The notes: generated by a model not told the origin, from the sequence alone. A stretch of 64,000 bases of DNA from Streptomyces sp. CC228A (GCF_021390935.1 NZ_JAJPUI010000006.1:248001-312000); one strand, 5' to 3'; shown: positions 34,535 to 46,068, numbered from the stretch's first letter. Made by a program: numbers and translations.

Positions 34535-35221
34535 GTGTGGCCGGCCCCGGACGTCGCGACGCAGCAGGCGCTGAGCGAGCGCGGCTACCGCCCGGTCATC
34601 GTGCACTCCCGCGAGGAGGTGGACGCGCAGATCGCGGCGTTCCCGGCCGCGCTGTTCGTGGACCCGCTGACCGGGCCCATCACCCGGACCGCGCTGCAGT
34701 CGCTGCGCCAGGCGGCGGTCGCCGCGGAGGTGCCGGTGCTGCTGGCGGCCGGACTGGCCTCGGCGACGCGGGAGGCGGCGTACGGCGCCGACCCCGCCGT
34801 CCTGTTGAAGGCGCTGGCGCCGCGCGACAGCGAGCAGCACCCTTCCCGGGTCCTGCTCATCGAGGAGCACGACGAGATCGCGCACGCGCTGACGGCCGCT
34901 CTGGAGCGGCGCGGCATGCACGTGCAGTGCGCGGCGGCGGACACCGACGCGGTCGCGCTCGCCGCGCAGCTGCGGCCGAACCTCGTCGTCATGGACCTGA
35001 TGCAGGTGCGCCGGCGCCGGGCGGGGATCATCGACTGGCTGCGCGCGAACGGGCAGTTGAACCGGACGCCGCTGGTCGTCTACACGGCGGCGGGCCTCGA
35101 CGAGGCGGAGCTGCCGCGGCTGGTGTCGGGGGAGACGGTGCTGTTCCTCGCCGAGCGGGCGACGAGCGCGGAGGTGCAGCAGCGGCTGGTGGACCTGCTG
35201 GCGAAGATCGGCACGAACTGA
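34535..35221 (+). CDS. Receiver-like C-terminal domain of the hybrid sensor
   Basis: A 228-residue frame from GTG 34535; the frame is open further upstream into the linker. Two domains: residues 1-105 look like a degenerate receiver-like fold (YRPVIVHSREEVDAQI), residues 108-225 a response-regulator receiver (VLLIEEHDEIAHALTAALERRG, NLVVMDLMQVRRRRAGII, PLVVYTAAGLDEAEL). The Asp in VMDLMQ is at the phosphoacceptor position and Glu-Glu precedes it in LLIEEHDE. Probably the end of the 30712 protein rather than a separate gene. Confidence 0.65.
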   Translation: MWPAPDVATQQALSERGYRPVIVHSREEVDAQIAAFPAALFVDPLTGPITRTALQSLRQAAVAAEVPVLLAAGLASATREAAYGADPAVLLKALAPRDSEQHPSRVLLIEEHDEIAHALTAALERRGMHVQCAAADTDAVALAAQLRPNLVVMDLMQVRRRRAGIIDWLRANGQLNRTPLVVYTAAGLDEAELPRLVSGETVLFLAERATSAEVQQRLVDLLAKIGTN

Positions 35222-35261
35222 CGGCGGTGCGGGGCGGCACGACCGCCGCCCCGCACCGCCG
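35222..35261. terminator. Bidirectional terminator
   Basis: 17-bp perfect stem starting CGGCGGTGCGGGGCGGC with a 6-base loop, between convergent genes. Confidence 0.88.
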
Positions 35262-35272
35262 CAGGGCCCCGG

Positions 35273-36931
<1,659 letters not shown>

Positions 36932-37058
36932 GGCGTCCTCCCGAATGGGCGCGGCTCGCTACGCGGCGGTAGCCAGGTGGGTGTGCAGATTCTGCGCCCA
37001 TACCGAGCGGTATGTCACTACCTGGGAGTAAGTTCACGGCAGGTTATGCGCGCGGCCC

Positions 37059-37260
37059 GCGCGCTGCGGAGCATGCCGCGATGGGCGGCGCGGTGCGTGC
37101 CACGGGGCTGTGCGGTGCGTGCTGCGGCGCGGTGCGGTGCGCGCTGCTGTGCTGTGCGTGCTGCGGCGCGGCGCGGTGCGTGCTGCGGTGCCGTGCGGTG
37201 CCGTGCCGTGCCGTGCCGTGCCACGGTGCGGTGCGCGCTGCGGTGCGTGACTCGTCTGTG
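37059..37260. repeat. GTGC-type low-complexity tract
   Basis: About 200 bases made of GCGGTGCGTGCT and (CGTGC)n words, including four consecutive GTGCC units near 37200. The gap from 36932 to 37514 shows no gene; long frames here are repeats only. Confidence 0.75.
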
Positions 37261-37514
37261 CCGCTGTCGTCCGTGCCGCCGTCTGTGCTGCGGGGCGATG
37301 CTGTCGGGAGCCGTGCCCTCGTGCTGTGCCGTCAGGGCGAGCCTCGCGGTCACTGCGGGCGGAAGTCAAGGCGTACGGGCTGACGCCCTGGTGGCGGCCG
37401 ACGCTGCGTGGCGACACGGCCCCTCGGGTGGCGGCCGAGGCGACGCGGCGTCTGCCCAGGCCCTCTACCGCTTGACTGCACCGCTGGGCACGTACCGCTC
37501 GACACGTACCGCTC

Positions 37515-38078
37515 TCAGCCTCTTGCCGGGGCAAGCTCCGGATCGTCGCGCAGTTTGCCGAGGGCGCGGGAGACGGCGCTCTTCACGGTGCCGACGGAGA
37601 CGCCCAGCACCGCGGCGGTCTGGGCCTCACTGAGGTCCTCGTAGTACCGCAGGACGACCATGGCACGCTGCCGGTCCGGGAGCCGCATGATCGCGCGCCA
37701 CATCGCGTCGCGCAGGGCCTGCCGGTCGGCCGGGTCGGGCTGCCCCGGGTGGCCGACCGGCTCGGGGAGCTCCTCGCAGGCGAACTCGTCGACCTTGCGC
37801 TTGCGCCACTGCGACGTACGCGTGTTGACCAGGGCGCGGCGCACGTAGCCGTCCACGGCCCGGTGGTCCTCGATGCGCTCCCAGGCGACGAACGTCTTGG
37901 TGAGGGCGGTCTGCAGCAGGTCCTCCGCGTCGCACGGGTTCGCGGTGAGCGACCGGGCGGTGCGCAGCAGGTGGGGCCCCCGGGCTCGTACGTACGAGGA
38001 GAACGAGGGGTGTCCGGTGGCACTGGCGGTGACGGGTGCGGAGGCACCGACGCAGACGGGCCCAGAAGTCGCGGTCAT
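37515..38078 (-). CDS. SigE-type ECF RNA polymerase sigma factor
   Basis: A 187-residue ECF sigma factor. Region 2: SFSSYVRARGPHLLRTARSL and CDAEDLLQTALTKTFVAWERI; region 4: LPDRQRAMVVLRYYEDLSEAQTAAVLGVS followed by VKSAVSRALGKLR. It belongs to the Streptomyces group called SigE family by annotation pipelines. ATG 38078 is used because homology begins there; the frame is open for 65 codons upstream. No anti-sigma gene is adjacent. Confidence 0.9.
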   Translation of the reverse strand: MTATSGPVCVGASAPVTASATGHPSFSSYVRARGPHLLRTARSLTANPCDAEDLLQTALTKTFVAWERIEDHRAVDGYVRRALVNTRTSQWRKRKVDEFACEELPEPVGHPGQPDPADRQALRDAMWRAIMRLPDRQRAMVVLRYYEDLSEAQTAAVLGVSVGTVKSAVSRALGKLRDDPELAPARG

Positions 38079-38163
38079 GGCATCAACGCTAGGAGCGGGC
38101 CCGGCCCGCCGGATCGCCCCCAGGTCCCGAACCGGCGTCCCTCTCAGGTCGGAGGGGCGCGGC

Positions 38164-38190
38164 GCCCTCCACCTCCTGAAGGTGGAGGGC
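38164..38190. terminator. Hairpin between DUF817 and sigma factor genes
   Basis: 11-bp stem GCCCTCCACCT / AGGTGGAGGGC with loop CCTGA, just after the DUF817 stop on the - strand. Confidence 0.75.
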
Positions 38191-38203
38191 CGGACGGGCG
38201 GGG

Positions 38204-39319
38204 TCAGGGGCGGGTCCTCCAGGTGGCGGGGGCGGGGCGCTCCCCGGGACGGCCGACGGCCCGCAGGGCGCACCCTGACGGCAGGTCGCGCAGCCCCGCG
38301 CCGCCCGCCCGGCCGCCGGGGCCCGCCGGGGGCTGTCCAGGTGCAGCGCAGACACCGTCAGCCCCGCCGACCCCGCAGGCACAATCAGCCCCACAGACAC
38401 CGCAGACACCGTCGGCCCCGCAGACACCGCAGACACCGTCAGCTCCACGGACACCGCAGACCCCGCAGACACCACGGGCCCCGCAGGCCCCGACGCCGAG
38501 GTCTTCCCGTCGTGCGGCGCGTTCGACCAGGACGAACGTCACGCTGACGAGGAGGGCCCAGGCCCCGAACTTCGACAGCGCCACAGGCTGCCAGTCGCCC
38601 AGCTGGTGCGGGTAACTCCAGGCGCCGACATAGGTGGCGGCGTTCTCGGCGATCCAGAGGAAGAAGCCCATCAGCCCGAAGGAGAGGGCGAGCGGCATCC
38701 GGTAGTGCCGACCACCCACCGTGAACCACACCCATGTCCCCGCGGTGGCGGCCAGCAGCCCCGCGGCGAGCAGCCAGCGCCCGTCGGGCAGCCAGTGGTG
38801 GGTGAAGAAGTTGACGTATATGGCGGCGGCCAGCAGGGCGGTGGCCCCGGCGCGGTACCGGGACAGCCGCAGCCCGAACAACCGCCAGGCCCGGCAGACG
38901 TAGCTGCCGACCGCCGCGTACAGGAACCCGCCGTACAGCGGCACGCCGGCGATCTTCAGGACGGCTTCCTCCGGGTAGCTCCAGGAACCCAGCCACACCT
39001 TCACCAGTTCGAAGAGCAGCCCGATCACGTGGCACACCGCGATGACGCCGGTGTCGCGGGCGCTGTCCCAACCCACCCGCCGGGCGAGCACGGTCAGCAG
39101 GACGCCGTAGGCGAAGACGAGGTCGTAGCGCGCCACGGGAAGCCCCTCGGGCAGGAGCCGGGACGCCGCGATGCCGGCGACCAGGGCCAGGGCGAAGGCG
39201 CAGCAGCGCAGTTGCAGGACGCCGAACCGCACGAACTGCCGCCCCGCCTCCGCAAGCACCCGGGCCGTCGGTCTCCGCTTACCCGTGCCGCACCACCGGC
39301 CGCTGCCGTCCCCGTGCAT
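38204..39319 (-). CDS. DUF817 integral membrane protein with Cys-rich repeat tail
   Basis: From ATG 39319 a 371-residue protein. Residues about 20-270 are the DUF817 domain with 7 or 8 membrane helices (FALALVAGIAASRLLP, FELVKVWLGSWSYPEE, IYVNFFTHHWLPDGRW, WIAENAATYVGAWSYPHQ, FVLVERAARREDLG). Homologues normally end shortly after that point. Here about 100 further residues follow, first GVCGVCGxxGADGVC-type repeats with a dozen Cys, then an Arg/Pro/Gly tail. The repeat is coded by a GACACCGCAGACACC-type array. Function of DUF817 unknown. Confidence 0.85.
   Translation of the reverse strand: MHGDGSGRWCGTGKRRPTARVLAEAGRQFVRFGVLQLRCCAFALALVAGIAASRLLPEGLPVARYDLVFAYGVLLTVLARRVGWDSARDTGVIAVCHVIGLLFELVKVWLGSWSYPEEAVLKIAGVPLYGGFLYAAVGSYVCRAWRLFGLRLSRYRAGATALLAAAIYVNFFTHHWLPDGRWLLAAGLLAATAGTWVWFTVGGRHYRMPLALSFGLMGFFLWIAENAATYVGAWSYPHQLGDWQPVALSKFGAWALLVSVTFVLVERAARREDLGVGACGARGVCGVCGVRGADGVCGVCGADGVCGVCGADCACGVGGADGVCAAPGQPPAGPGGRAGGAGLRDLPSGCALRAVGRPGERPAPATWRTRP
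38340..38490 (-). repeat. ACACCGCAG-type array coding the Cys-rich tail
   Basis: Imperfect copies of CCGCAGACACCGCAGACACC over about 150 bases inside the 3' end of the DUF817 gene. On the - strand they read GTCTGCGGTGTCTGC, giving GVCGVC units. Confidence 0.8.
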
Positions 39320-39499
39320 GACGCCCCCCGTCCACGCCCCCGCGGGTCGCCCGCCCCCGCCCTGACGACCGGGAGGACGCGCGGAAGGCGACGCCGGTTT
39401 GCGCTTTCCACCGATGGTGCGGTTTAGCCACCACAGCAGCCACCTTCCGCGTCCGAACACTTACGTTCCGTGAGGACCCGCACTCGGAGGTGCTCGCTC

Positions 39500-39946
39500 A
39501 TGCGTCGTATCACCCAGAGGATCAGCGCCCTGGCAGCCACCGCGCTCATGGCGTTCACGCCGCCGCCCCCGGCACAGGGCAGGGCACAGGCGGCTGCCGC
39601 GTACTTCGAGTTCACCGACATGTCCCGGCAGCGGTTCGTCATCAAGCTGACCGACCCCGCGCGCATCGGAGAGGCCCGGGCGCTGCTGACGAGCGGCGAG
39701 GACAAGCACGTCATGGGCAGGATCGTGAAACGCCGCGCTCCGTACAACGCCCGCTGGAGCTACCACCTGGCCCCGGACACCATCAACTTCTTCCACTACG
39801 CCGTCGAGGTCTGCGACGCCACCATCCCGTACGCGGAGGAGCACGTGGACGAGGTCGGGGGCGCCTTCCTCCCGGGCGGCCACTGGTGCCCCTGGACATC
39901 CCGCCTGGTCCGCGAGGTGGCCCCGCCGGAGGGACTCCGCGCATGA
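39500..39946 (+). CDS. Secreted BP74-like (calmodulin-binding-type) protein
   Basis: A 148-residue secreted protein. Signal peptide at residues 1-35 (SALAATALMAFT, then PAQGRAQAAAA), followed by the BP74 N-terminal-type domain: YFEFTDMSRQRFVIKLTDP, HVMGRIVKRRAPYN, WSYHLAPDTINFF and CDATIPYAEEH, ending PWTSRLVREV. In Streptomyces these are often called calmodulin-binding proteins by similarity to Dictyostelium BP74; role unknown. ATG 39500 follows CGGAGG. Confidence 0.8.
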   Translation: MRRITQRISALAATALMAFTPPPPAQGRAQAAAAYFEFTDMSRQRFVIKLTDPARIGEARALLTSGEDKHVMGRIVKRRAPYNARWSYHLAPDTINFFHYAVEVCDATIPYAEEHVDEVGGAFLPGGHWCPWTSRLVREVAPPEGLRA

Positions 39947-40079
39947 GCCTTGCCGACGGGCACGCGGACAGGGACGGCCCCACCGGCCCCGCCGGCCGCC
40001 CCACCGGCCCCGCCGGCCCAATCGGACCTCGGGCCCGAGGGGCCGCCGCCGCGGGGGCCGAGCGGGGCGAGCCGCCGGC

Positions 40080-40679
40080 TCAGGACTCGTCGTGGACGAC
40101 CCGGTAGGTGCACACCTGGACGCCTGCGCCGCTGGTGACGGCCGACACCAGCCGGAGCGTGCGGAGCCCGCCGTCGTCGGGGAAGATCGTCTTGCCTCCG
40201 CCGAGCAGTACGGGCATGACCATCAGCCGCAGCTCGTCGACCAGCCCCTCGCCCAGCAGGGTGCGCGCGAGGACGGAGCTGCCCATGACGAGCAGGTCCC
40301 CGCCGGGCGCTTCGCGCAGCGCACGGACCCGGGCGACGACGTCCGGGCCGGGGATGCGCGTGGTGTTGTTCCAGGTCAGCTCGCCATCGCGGAGGGTGTC
40401 GGTCACGACGTACTTGGGGAGGGCGTTCATCCGGTCGGCGAAGGGGTCGCCGGCCCGCTCGGGCCACGCCGCGGCCATGGTCTGCCAGGTCCTGCGGCCG
40501 AAGAGCAGCGCCTCGGCCTTCCCGAGGGCCTCGTCGAAGGCGCCGCCCACGACCTCGGGATCGAAGAACGGATGCGTCCACCCTCCGTGGGAGAACCCGC
40601 CGTCGGTGTCTTCCCCAGGCCCCCCGGGCGCCTGCACGACACCGTCCAGACTGACGAACTCACTGATCACGACTCGCAT
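40080..40679 (-). CDS. Dihydrofolate reductase family (RibD C-terminal-like) protein
   Basis: A 199-residue oxidoreductase-fold protein: MRVVISEFVSLDGVVQAPGG, ALLFGRRTWQTMAAAWP, PKYVVTDTL, LLVMGSSVLARTL and LVDELRLMVMPVLLGGGK. Such proteins are related to DHFR and the RibD reductase domain and bind NADPH; the substrate is not known. Single gene. Confidence 0.92.
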   Translation of the reverse strand: MRVVISEFVSLDGVVQAPGGPGEDTDGGFSHGGWTHPFFDPEVVGGAFDEALGKAEALLFGRRTWQTMAAAWPERAGDPFADRMNALPKYVVTDTLRDGELTWNNTTRIPGPDVVARVRALREAPGGDLLVMGSSVLARTLLGEGLVDELRLMVMPVLLGGGKTIFPDDGGLRTLRLVSAVTSGAGVQVCTYRVVHDES

Positions 40680-41594
40680 TCCGACCCTCTCCTCACACGC
40701 GTCCCACAGTCGGTACGGAAAGAAGACCAGCCACCCGCCCCGAACTCATCGCCGCCCCACCCCCCTCTACTGTGACCCCAGTCACATCCCCCGGCCGCCG
40801 GAACGGCGCGGCTCACCGGCGCCGCCCTCGACCTGCTGCACCTCTTCCGCACCTGCCTGCCGACCTGAGGCGCCGCCGGACGTGACGTTTCGGACACGCG
40901 GAAGCCGGGGCGCCCGCCTCCGGGGCCTCCCACTGGCACAACGGCCCGGCCCGCGCCCTGCAGGACGCGGCGCTGCGCCGACTGCCGTCCCCCGCGCGAC
41001 ACCAGCACCGCACACTCGTGGAACCCGCCCTGGCCCTGCTCCGCACACCGTGACCCGTCCCGCGCGCCGCCCCGCCCCTCCGCACCACCGGAGCCGCGCC
41101 CGCCGTGAACCGCCGCCCAGTTCGGCCAGATCGCCACGGGAAGCCGAGGCGACGCCACGACGAGCCGCACAGCCCCCGCCTCGCATCTGCCTCGGCCACC
41201 TCGCAGCCGCCTCCGAGCAGGAGTGAGCATTCCACCGGTGACACCCTGACCGCGGAATGCGCTCGCCCCGCCTGGCGACCGGCAACTCTGCGGTGTGAAA
41301 AGCTGCTTGAGAGGAGCCGCAGCGGCAGTCGGACACCCTCGGGCAGGCTCCCGCTCTCCGCCCTGCGGGACATGATCGACCGGCACGAGACCCTCAGGCG
41401 GCTCCCTGGCCGGACTGCCGCACGTCCCCATGAACGAGCCGAACCGCTGACCTGACGGCACACCAGCTCCCAGAGGCATGGCTCCACGTCCCCGCGACCG
41501 GTTCACAGCGGAAGGGCCCGGCTGCTCGTGGAACTCCCGCAGCCGGCCGGCAAGCCCTGCTGTCCACCCATCAGAACGCACGGAGGGAGTCCCT
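40680..41594. other. Gap without a convincing gene
   Basis: About 900 bases. Several short frames with normal-looking composition (for example one ending LVEPALALLRTP near 41050, another with LPLSALRDMIDRHE near 41370) suggest eroded genes, but none can be named or joined into a complete frame. Confidence 0.5.
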
Positions 41595-42068
41595 GTGGAC
41601 ACCGCACCCATCACACCGATCCTTATCGACAAGGCCGACATAAGCGATAAAGAAGCCGTCACCGACCTCTTTCTCGGATACCTGGACTTCTACAAGTCCA
41701 CAGCCCCAAGGGAAACGGCCGAGTCATTCATCACGGAACGGCTCTCCAAATCCGACTCGCTGATTTTCATCGCCCGGAACACAGAGGGGACCGGCCTGGG
41801 CTTCGCCCGGGCATATCCGACGTTCGCCTCTGTCTCGATGGGACGCGTGTGGATCCTCAATGATCTGTACGTCGCCCCGCACGCAAGGCGCCTCGGAGCC
41901 GGTCGAGCCCTTGTACGTGCCGTTACTGAAGCAGCCCGCAGCCAGGGAGTCGTCCGCGTGACGCTGGCCACCACGGAGGACAACACCTCCGCGCAGGCGC
42001 TCTACGAAACCGAAGGCTTCACGACAGGACACCCGGTGCGCCATTACGTCAAACGCACCCGTACGTGA
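41595..42068 (+). CDS. GNAT family N-acetyltransferase
   Basis: A 157-residue acetyltransferase. Motif A is LNDLYVAPHARRLGAGRALVRAV (Arg-x-x-Gly-x-Gly loop), motif B is LATTEDNTSAQALYETEGF. GTG 41595 has CGGAGGGA upstream. The first 60 codons are clearly richer in A/T than neighbours (for example ATAAGCGATAAAGAAG), which suggests relatively recent acquisition. Substrate unknown. Confidence 0.9.
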   Translation: MDTAPITPILIDKADISDKEAVTDLFLGYLDFYKSTAPRETAESFITERLSKSDSLIFIARNTEGTGLGFARAYPTFASVSMGRVWILNDLYVAPHARRLGAGRALVRAVTEAARSQGVVRVTLATTEDNTSAQALYETEGFTTGHPVRHYVKRTRT

Positions 42069-42284
42069 CCTTGCAGGACCGGGCCGAGCACCGACGGTAC
42101 ATCCACGGAAAACAGCGACGCAGGCCCGACCAGGGTTGTCGCGGACGGCGGCCGGCTGCCGCCGCCGACCGGCATTGGCCGCAGACCAGGACCACGCCCC
42201 TCGGACCCGTACCGCGTGTCCGCGAGGGCTCCCGTCCTCAGCGCGTGGCACCTGGTCAGTGGGCCGACGGGAGGGGAGCCCGCT

Positions 42285-43699
42285 TCAGTCCTTCAGGTTG
42301 AGGACGATGAGGCGCATGGTGTCCGCGTCGGCATACGTGGCGAACACGCCCGCGCCCTTGGCGACGGCGACCGGGGTGCTGGTGGTTTCCGGCAGTGCCT
42401 TGGCGGTGCCCGTCGTGGCGGAGACGGAGACTGGGGTTCGAGGATGGTCATTGCCGGCCAGGCCGTAGGCGGTGCCGTCGTCGTCGACGGACGCGAGGGC
42501 GATCTTCTTGGCGCCCTCGCCGCGGTCGGAGCACGTGCCCTTGCCGGTCTTCAGGTCGAAGACGTTGCCGCCCTTGACCAGGAAGCGTCCGTTGGGGGAC
42601 AGAGCCGGCTGCGGCGCCACCACACTCCGCGGACTCGGAATGTCCGCTTCGTAGTCGGTCTCCTCGGTCCGGCAAGGCACGGTGGCCTGGATGGCTCCGG
42701 TCGTGAGGTCGTGGATGGCGGAGAGTCCGTCGGACTCCTTGCTCCAGTAGGCGATCACGTGGTTGCCGACGGCACCGATGATGCGGCCGTTCGGCCGTTC
42801 TTTCGTGCCGAAGCCCACGTTCTCGATCTTACGGACGGCCTCGACCCCAGGCGGAGCCACCTTCGTGCTCTGCCAGCCGCCATCTGCGCCGAAGCCACCG
42901 TCCTCGTTGCCCTTGCCGTTGGTCACCAGCCCCTTCGGCCCCGGGATCGCCATGTAATCGTCGGGATCGACCGTCTCCCCGTTGAGCACGACCTTCGCGT
43001 CACTGGTGTCAGTGACCTTGCCCTCGGGGGACATCAGGATGCGGTCATGGCCTTCCGTGGTGACGAGGAGCCCCCCGGCCCGGGGAAGACGAAGTACCGG
43101 TCGTACGCACTGTCCGACAGCTCGGCGTTTCCCGTGCCGAGCGGTGCCACGTTCTCCCCGGACGCATCGGCCGGGTAGAAGGCGGCGGCGACCACGTCCT
43201 GGTACTCGTGGAGCTCGTCCTTGCGGGCCTCCCCGCGCGCCCACACCGCGAAGTACTCACGTTGCTCGCCGGGGATCAGCGTGATCTGCGGGACCGCCAG
43301 CTCACGGGACTGCCCCTCACTCTGCTCCTCGGTGAGCTTGGGGGCCTTCCACGGCGCGCTCGTCGACAGCACCTTTCCGGTCGACGCATCGCGGACGTTC
43401 AGGACGAAGCCCTGCTCGGTCTTGTCGAGGTACGCGACGGCGCCGGTCTTCCCCGAGACCGCGTAGGGCAGGGGCTGGCCGGGGGGTAGCCAGTCGGCCT
43501 TGACCTCCCAGCCCTTCGTGCTGTCGAAGGCGTCGGGGGCCGAGATCCGGCTCTGCAGCGAGGCGCCATCCCCACCCTTGGCGCCACCCTTGTGAGGTCT
43601 GTCGTCGCCGGTGGTGCCACCGTCGGAACTGCAACCCGACAGGGCCCCCAGCAGCGCCCCCGCCAGCAGCGCGGAAGTCGCCGTCTTGCCGATCTTCAT
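42285..43699 (-). pseudogene. Secreted lipoprotein, beta-propeller-like, one frameshift
   Basis: Starts with a lipoprotein signal (LLAGALLGALSGCSS, lipobox LSGC). The body has strands such as GAVAYLDKTEQGFVLNVRDAS and, after the shift, GRIIGAVGNHVIAYWS and LSPNGRFLVKGGNVFDLKTG, like a WD/PQQ-type propeller. The first part ends in FPGPGGSSS and the continuation LLVTTEGHDRIL is in another frame; adding one C to the six-C run at 43071-43076 restores PGPGGLLVTTEG. So a single-base deletion in a homopolymer, real or sequencing error, breaks an otherwise complete gene of about 470 codons. Confidence 0.85.
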
Positions 43700-43954
43700 C
43701 CTCAGTCCTCAGTTCATAGGGGTATGAGGCGACATGCCGTCTCCCCCCGGTGGACGGTCTGTAAACGATCAAGCAAGGGTGGAGATTAGCAGCGGTCAGG
43801 GCGGTACGGGTCAAGCCAATCCGATGACGCAGTTCGGCAGAACAAGAAAACCACAACCGGAGTTGGACGCCGCAGGCGTTCACGATGCGGTCACCGCGCC
43901 CTGTCTCCGTAGGGCTCCTCGGGGGCATCTCCAGGGCTCGGCTCGGGCAGGCCG

Positions 43955-44420
43955 AGCGGCCCGACACCGGCTGCTGCGACCCGACGGCACTCGACCGCAC
44001 GATCGCCGCGGCCGACGCCCCGGCGTCCCTGCCCCGACAAGGGGCCTGGAAGGCCCCGGGGCGGACTGACCTCCAAAATCCACCCCGCCGGCGAAGACGA
44101 CCGCCACCCCTTGGCCCTGCTGATCACGCCGGCCCAGTGGGGCGATGCCCCGGCTCATCCCGGTCCTCAAACGCGCCCGTTCCCGGCCGGCAGGTGGGAA
44201 TACACCCAACCGGCCCGATCACGTCGGCGGCGACACGACGTACTCCTCCCGCCGAGACCACCGCTACCTGAGCAGACGCCAGATCAAACGCACCATCCCC
44301 AAGCCAGGGACCGGCGGGCGCATCGAAGACGCCGAGGCAGCAAGGGCGGCAGGCCCACCGGCTTCGACAAGGAGAAGCACAAGCGCCGCAACGAAGCGGA
44401 GCAGCGCGGACGATGCGCGG
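43955..44420 (+). pseudogene. IS5-family transposase remnant
   Basis: Pieces in different frames align to the C-terminal half of an IS5-type transposase: LTSKIHPAGEDDRHPLALL, PAQWGDAP, LIPVLKRARS, TYSSRRDHRYLSRRQIK and RGSKGGRPTGFDKEKHKRR. At least two frameshifts, both ends missing. It lies just left of the att site of the large element. Confidence 0.8.
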
Positions 44421-44619
44421 CGGGTGCCTTGAACCCAGCAGAGAAGGTCGTACCTCAAGGGGTCGCAGGCGGCTCTCCGCTCGCTAATTGCTGGGGGACG
44501 CCTGGGGGACGACCACTGGTCGCAGATGGTCCACAGGCGAGACACGGTGAGACAGGCTCCATGCGAAAGGGGCGCCCCGGAACCGGGGGCGCCCCTCTGA
44601 CCAGCACATACGCCGGCCC

Positions 44620-44677
44620 GCTGCGGTGGGTGTGGGATTTGAACCCACGGTGGCTCGCGCCACGACGGTTTTCAAGA
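44620..44677. other. Left attachment site of the AICE
   Basis: 58 bases identical to 58487-58544, ending in the anticodon arm (TTTTCAAGA). Similarity weaker than that continues to the left (44550-44619 against 58415-58486), including the GAAAGGGGCGCCCC hairpin, which suggests that another element once ended here. Confidence 0.9.
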
Positions 44678-44812
44678 GGGTGCTGGCATGGCGGCTCATT
44701 GTGGCTCTGACCTGCTGATTTACCCTCACACGCGGGCCTGCGGTGGCGGCATGGTCCACACAGGGTCCAGATCATGAAAGCCACGCCTGGAGCATCCCCA
44801 AGGCGACGTTGT

Positions 44813-45919
44813 CTAGGCGTTCTCGATCTCCCCCATGAGCAACCGCAGCGTGAGCGAGTGCTTCTCGGGCGGCAACGCGTCCAGTGCCGCGCGGGCGTGC
44901 GCCGCTCCGGCGCGTGGGTCGCCTGCTCGGGCCAGCATCAAGCCGCGGTGCATCTCCAGGTGGGTCGCGAACCTGGGCAGCGTCGCGGGCAGCTCGCGGG
45001 CCGCCTGCTCCTGGGCCTCGACGGCGCCCTTCTCGTCTCCGAGCCTGGCCAGGAGGAGGGACAGGAACACGTTCATGCGCCACCAGGGCACGGCGTAGTC
45101 GGACGTCTGCTCGTACGAGCCGGCCTTGTCGAACACGCGGCGGCCCTCCTCGGCCAGTGACAGCGCCGTGTCGTGGTCGCCCCGGATGGCTGCGGCGTGG
45201 GCCTTGCCCATGATGGCGTTCAGCAGGCCGAGCGTCGGCCTGTCGCTGATGGCCATGGCCTGGTCGGCCAGCACGTCGGCCACGCCCAGTGAGGCTCCCT
45301 CGTACCCGAGCGCGATGGCCGCGCGGCCCCGGACCCAGACGCGGGCCTGGTCGTCCCCGGACCGGTCGGCCGCCTCGGCTGCCATCCGGTACCAGTGCAC
45401 CGCCTTCGCCCCGTCGCTCCCTGGGAAGGTCTTGGCGTAGAGGGTCATCAGCCGTGACGCCACCGACCAGAGCCGGGGCTCGTCCAACTGCTGTTGCACC
45501 GTGACCAGCTCTCCGGTCACGCGTCGCTGGATCTCTGCGGCCCCCATGGACATGTAGTCCGTCCCATAGGTGGCGAGCTTGGCTTCCCATGCGTCAGTGG
45601 AGGGGCCGCTTTGCAGGCGGGCGGAGAAGCCGAGCGTCAGCAGCTCGGAGGCGACGGCGGGGGCTATGGCAGCGCCCGCCACATCGGTGAGAAAGGTCCT
45701 GCGCTTCACTGCGTCCTCAAGTACGGCTAGGGGAACATCGAGCACGGCGGACAGCGCCCGGAGGTAGAACGGGCCGGGCGTGACCTTGGAACGCTCCCAG
45801 TTGCTGACGTACTCCCGCGAGATGTTCGATCCGCAGACCTTGTTCACCTCGTCCGCCAGCCGCCCCTGAGACCACCCTTGGGCCTTGCGCAACTCCCTGA
45901 TCAGCTCGCCAATCAGCAT
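44813..45919 (-). CDS. HTH regulator with TPR-like C-terminal domain (element cargo)
   Basis: A 368-residue regulator: XRE HTH at about residues 1-60 (GELIRELRKAQGWSQGRLADEV, ISREYVSNWERSKVTPGPFYL), then a helical TPR-like region (RLMTLYAKTFPGSDGAKAVHWYRMAAEAADRSG in part, LALAEEGRR-like helices). ATG 45919 is used: GGAGGAGG lies 9 bases upstream, whereas ATG 45928 almost touches it. It is divergent from the small genes at 46069, the same layout as 24434 against 25945. Confidence 0.88.
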   Translation of the reverse strand: MLIGELIRELRKAQGWSQGRLADEVNKVCGSNISREYVSNWERSKVTPGPFYLRALSAVLDVPLAVLEDAVKRRTFLTDVAGAAIAPAVASELLTLGFSARLQSGPSTDAWEAKLATYGTDYMSMGAAEIQRRVTGELVTVQQQLDEPRLWSVASRLMTLYAKTFPGSDGAKAVHWYRMAAEAADRSGDDQARVWVRGRAAIALGYEGASLGVADVLADQAMAISDRPTLGLLNAIMGKAHAAAIRGDHDTALSLAEEGRRVFDKAGSYEQTSDYAVPWWRMNVFLSLLLARLGDEKGAVEAQEQAARELPATLPRFATHLEMHRGLMLARAGDPRAGAAHARAALDALPPEKHSLTLRLLMGEIENA

Positions 45920-46068
45920 GCGGTCCATCCTCCTCCGAAGATCGCACGGCGGCAGGCAACTACGCCCGATCCAAGGCGACTTCACACTACGAATCACACT
46001 AGTGCCGCTTCGTGACTGCCCCGAAGGTTGAGTCACGGCAAAGACGCTGATGACCAGGGGGCACTGGT

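Noticed and set aside
37012..37383. Coding frames upstream of the ECF sigma factor
   Set aside because: All long frames there consist of GTGC-type repeat translations (CCAVRC-like) on both strands.
44620..44677. A second tRNA-Ser gene
   Set aside because: Ends within the anticodon arm; no 5' half. Attachment site of the AICE.
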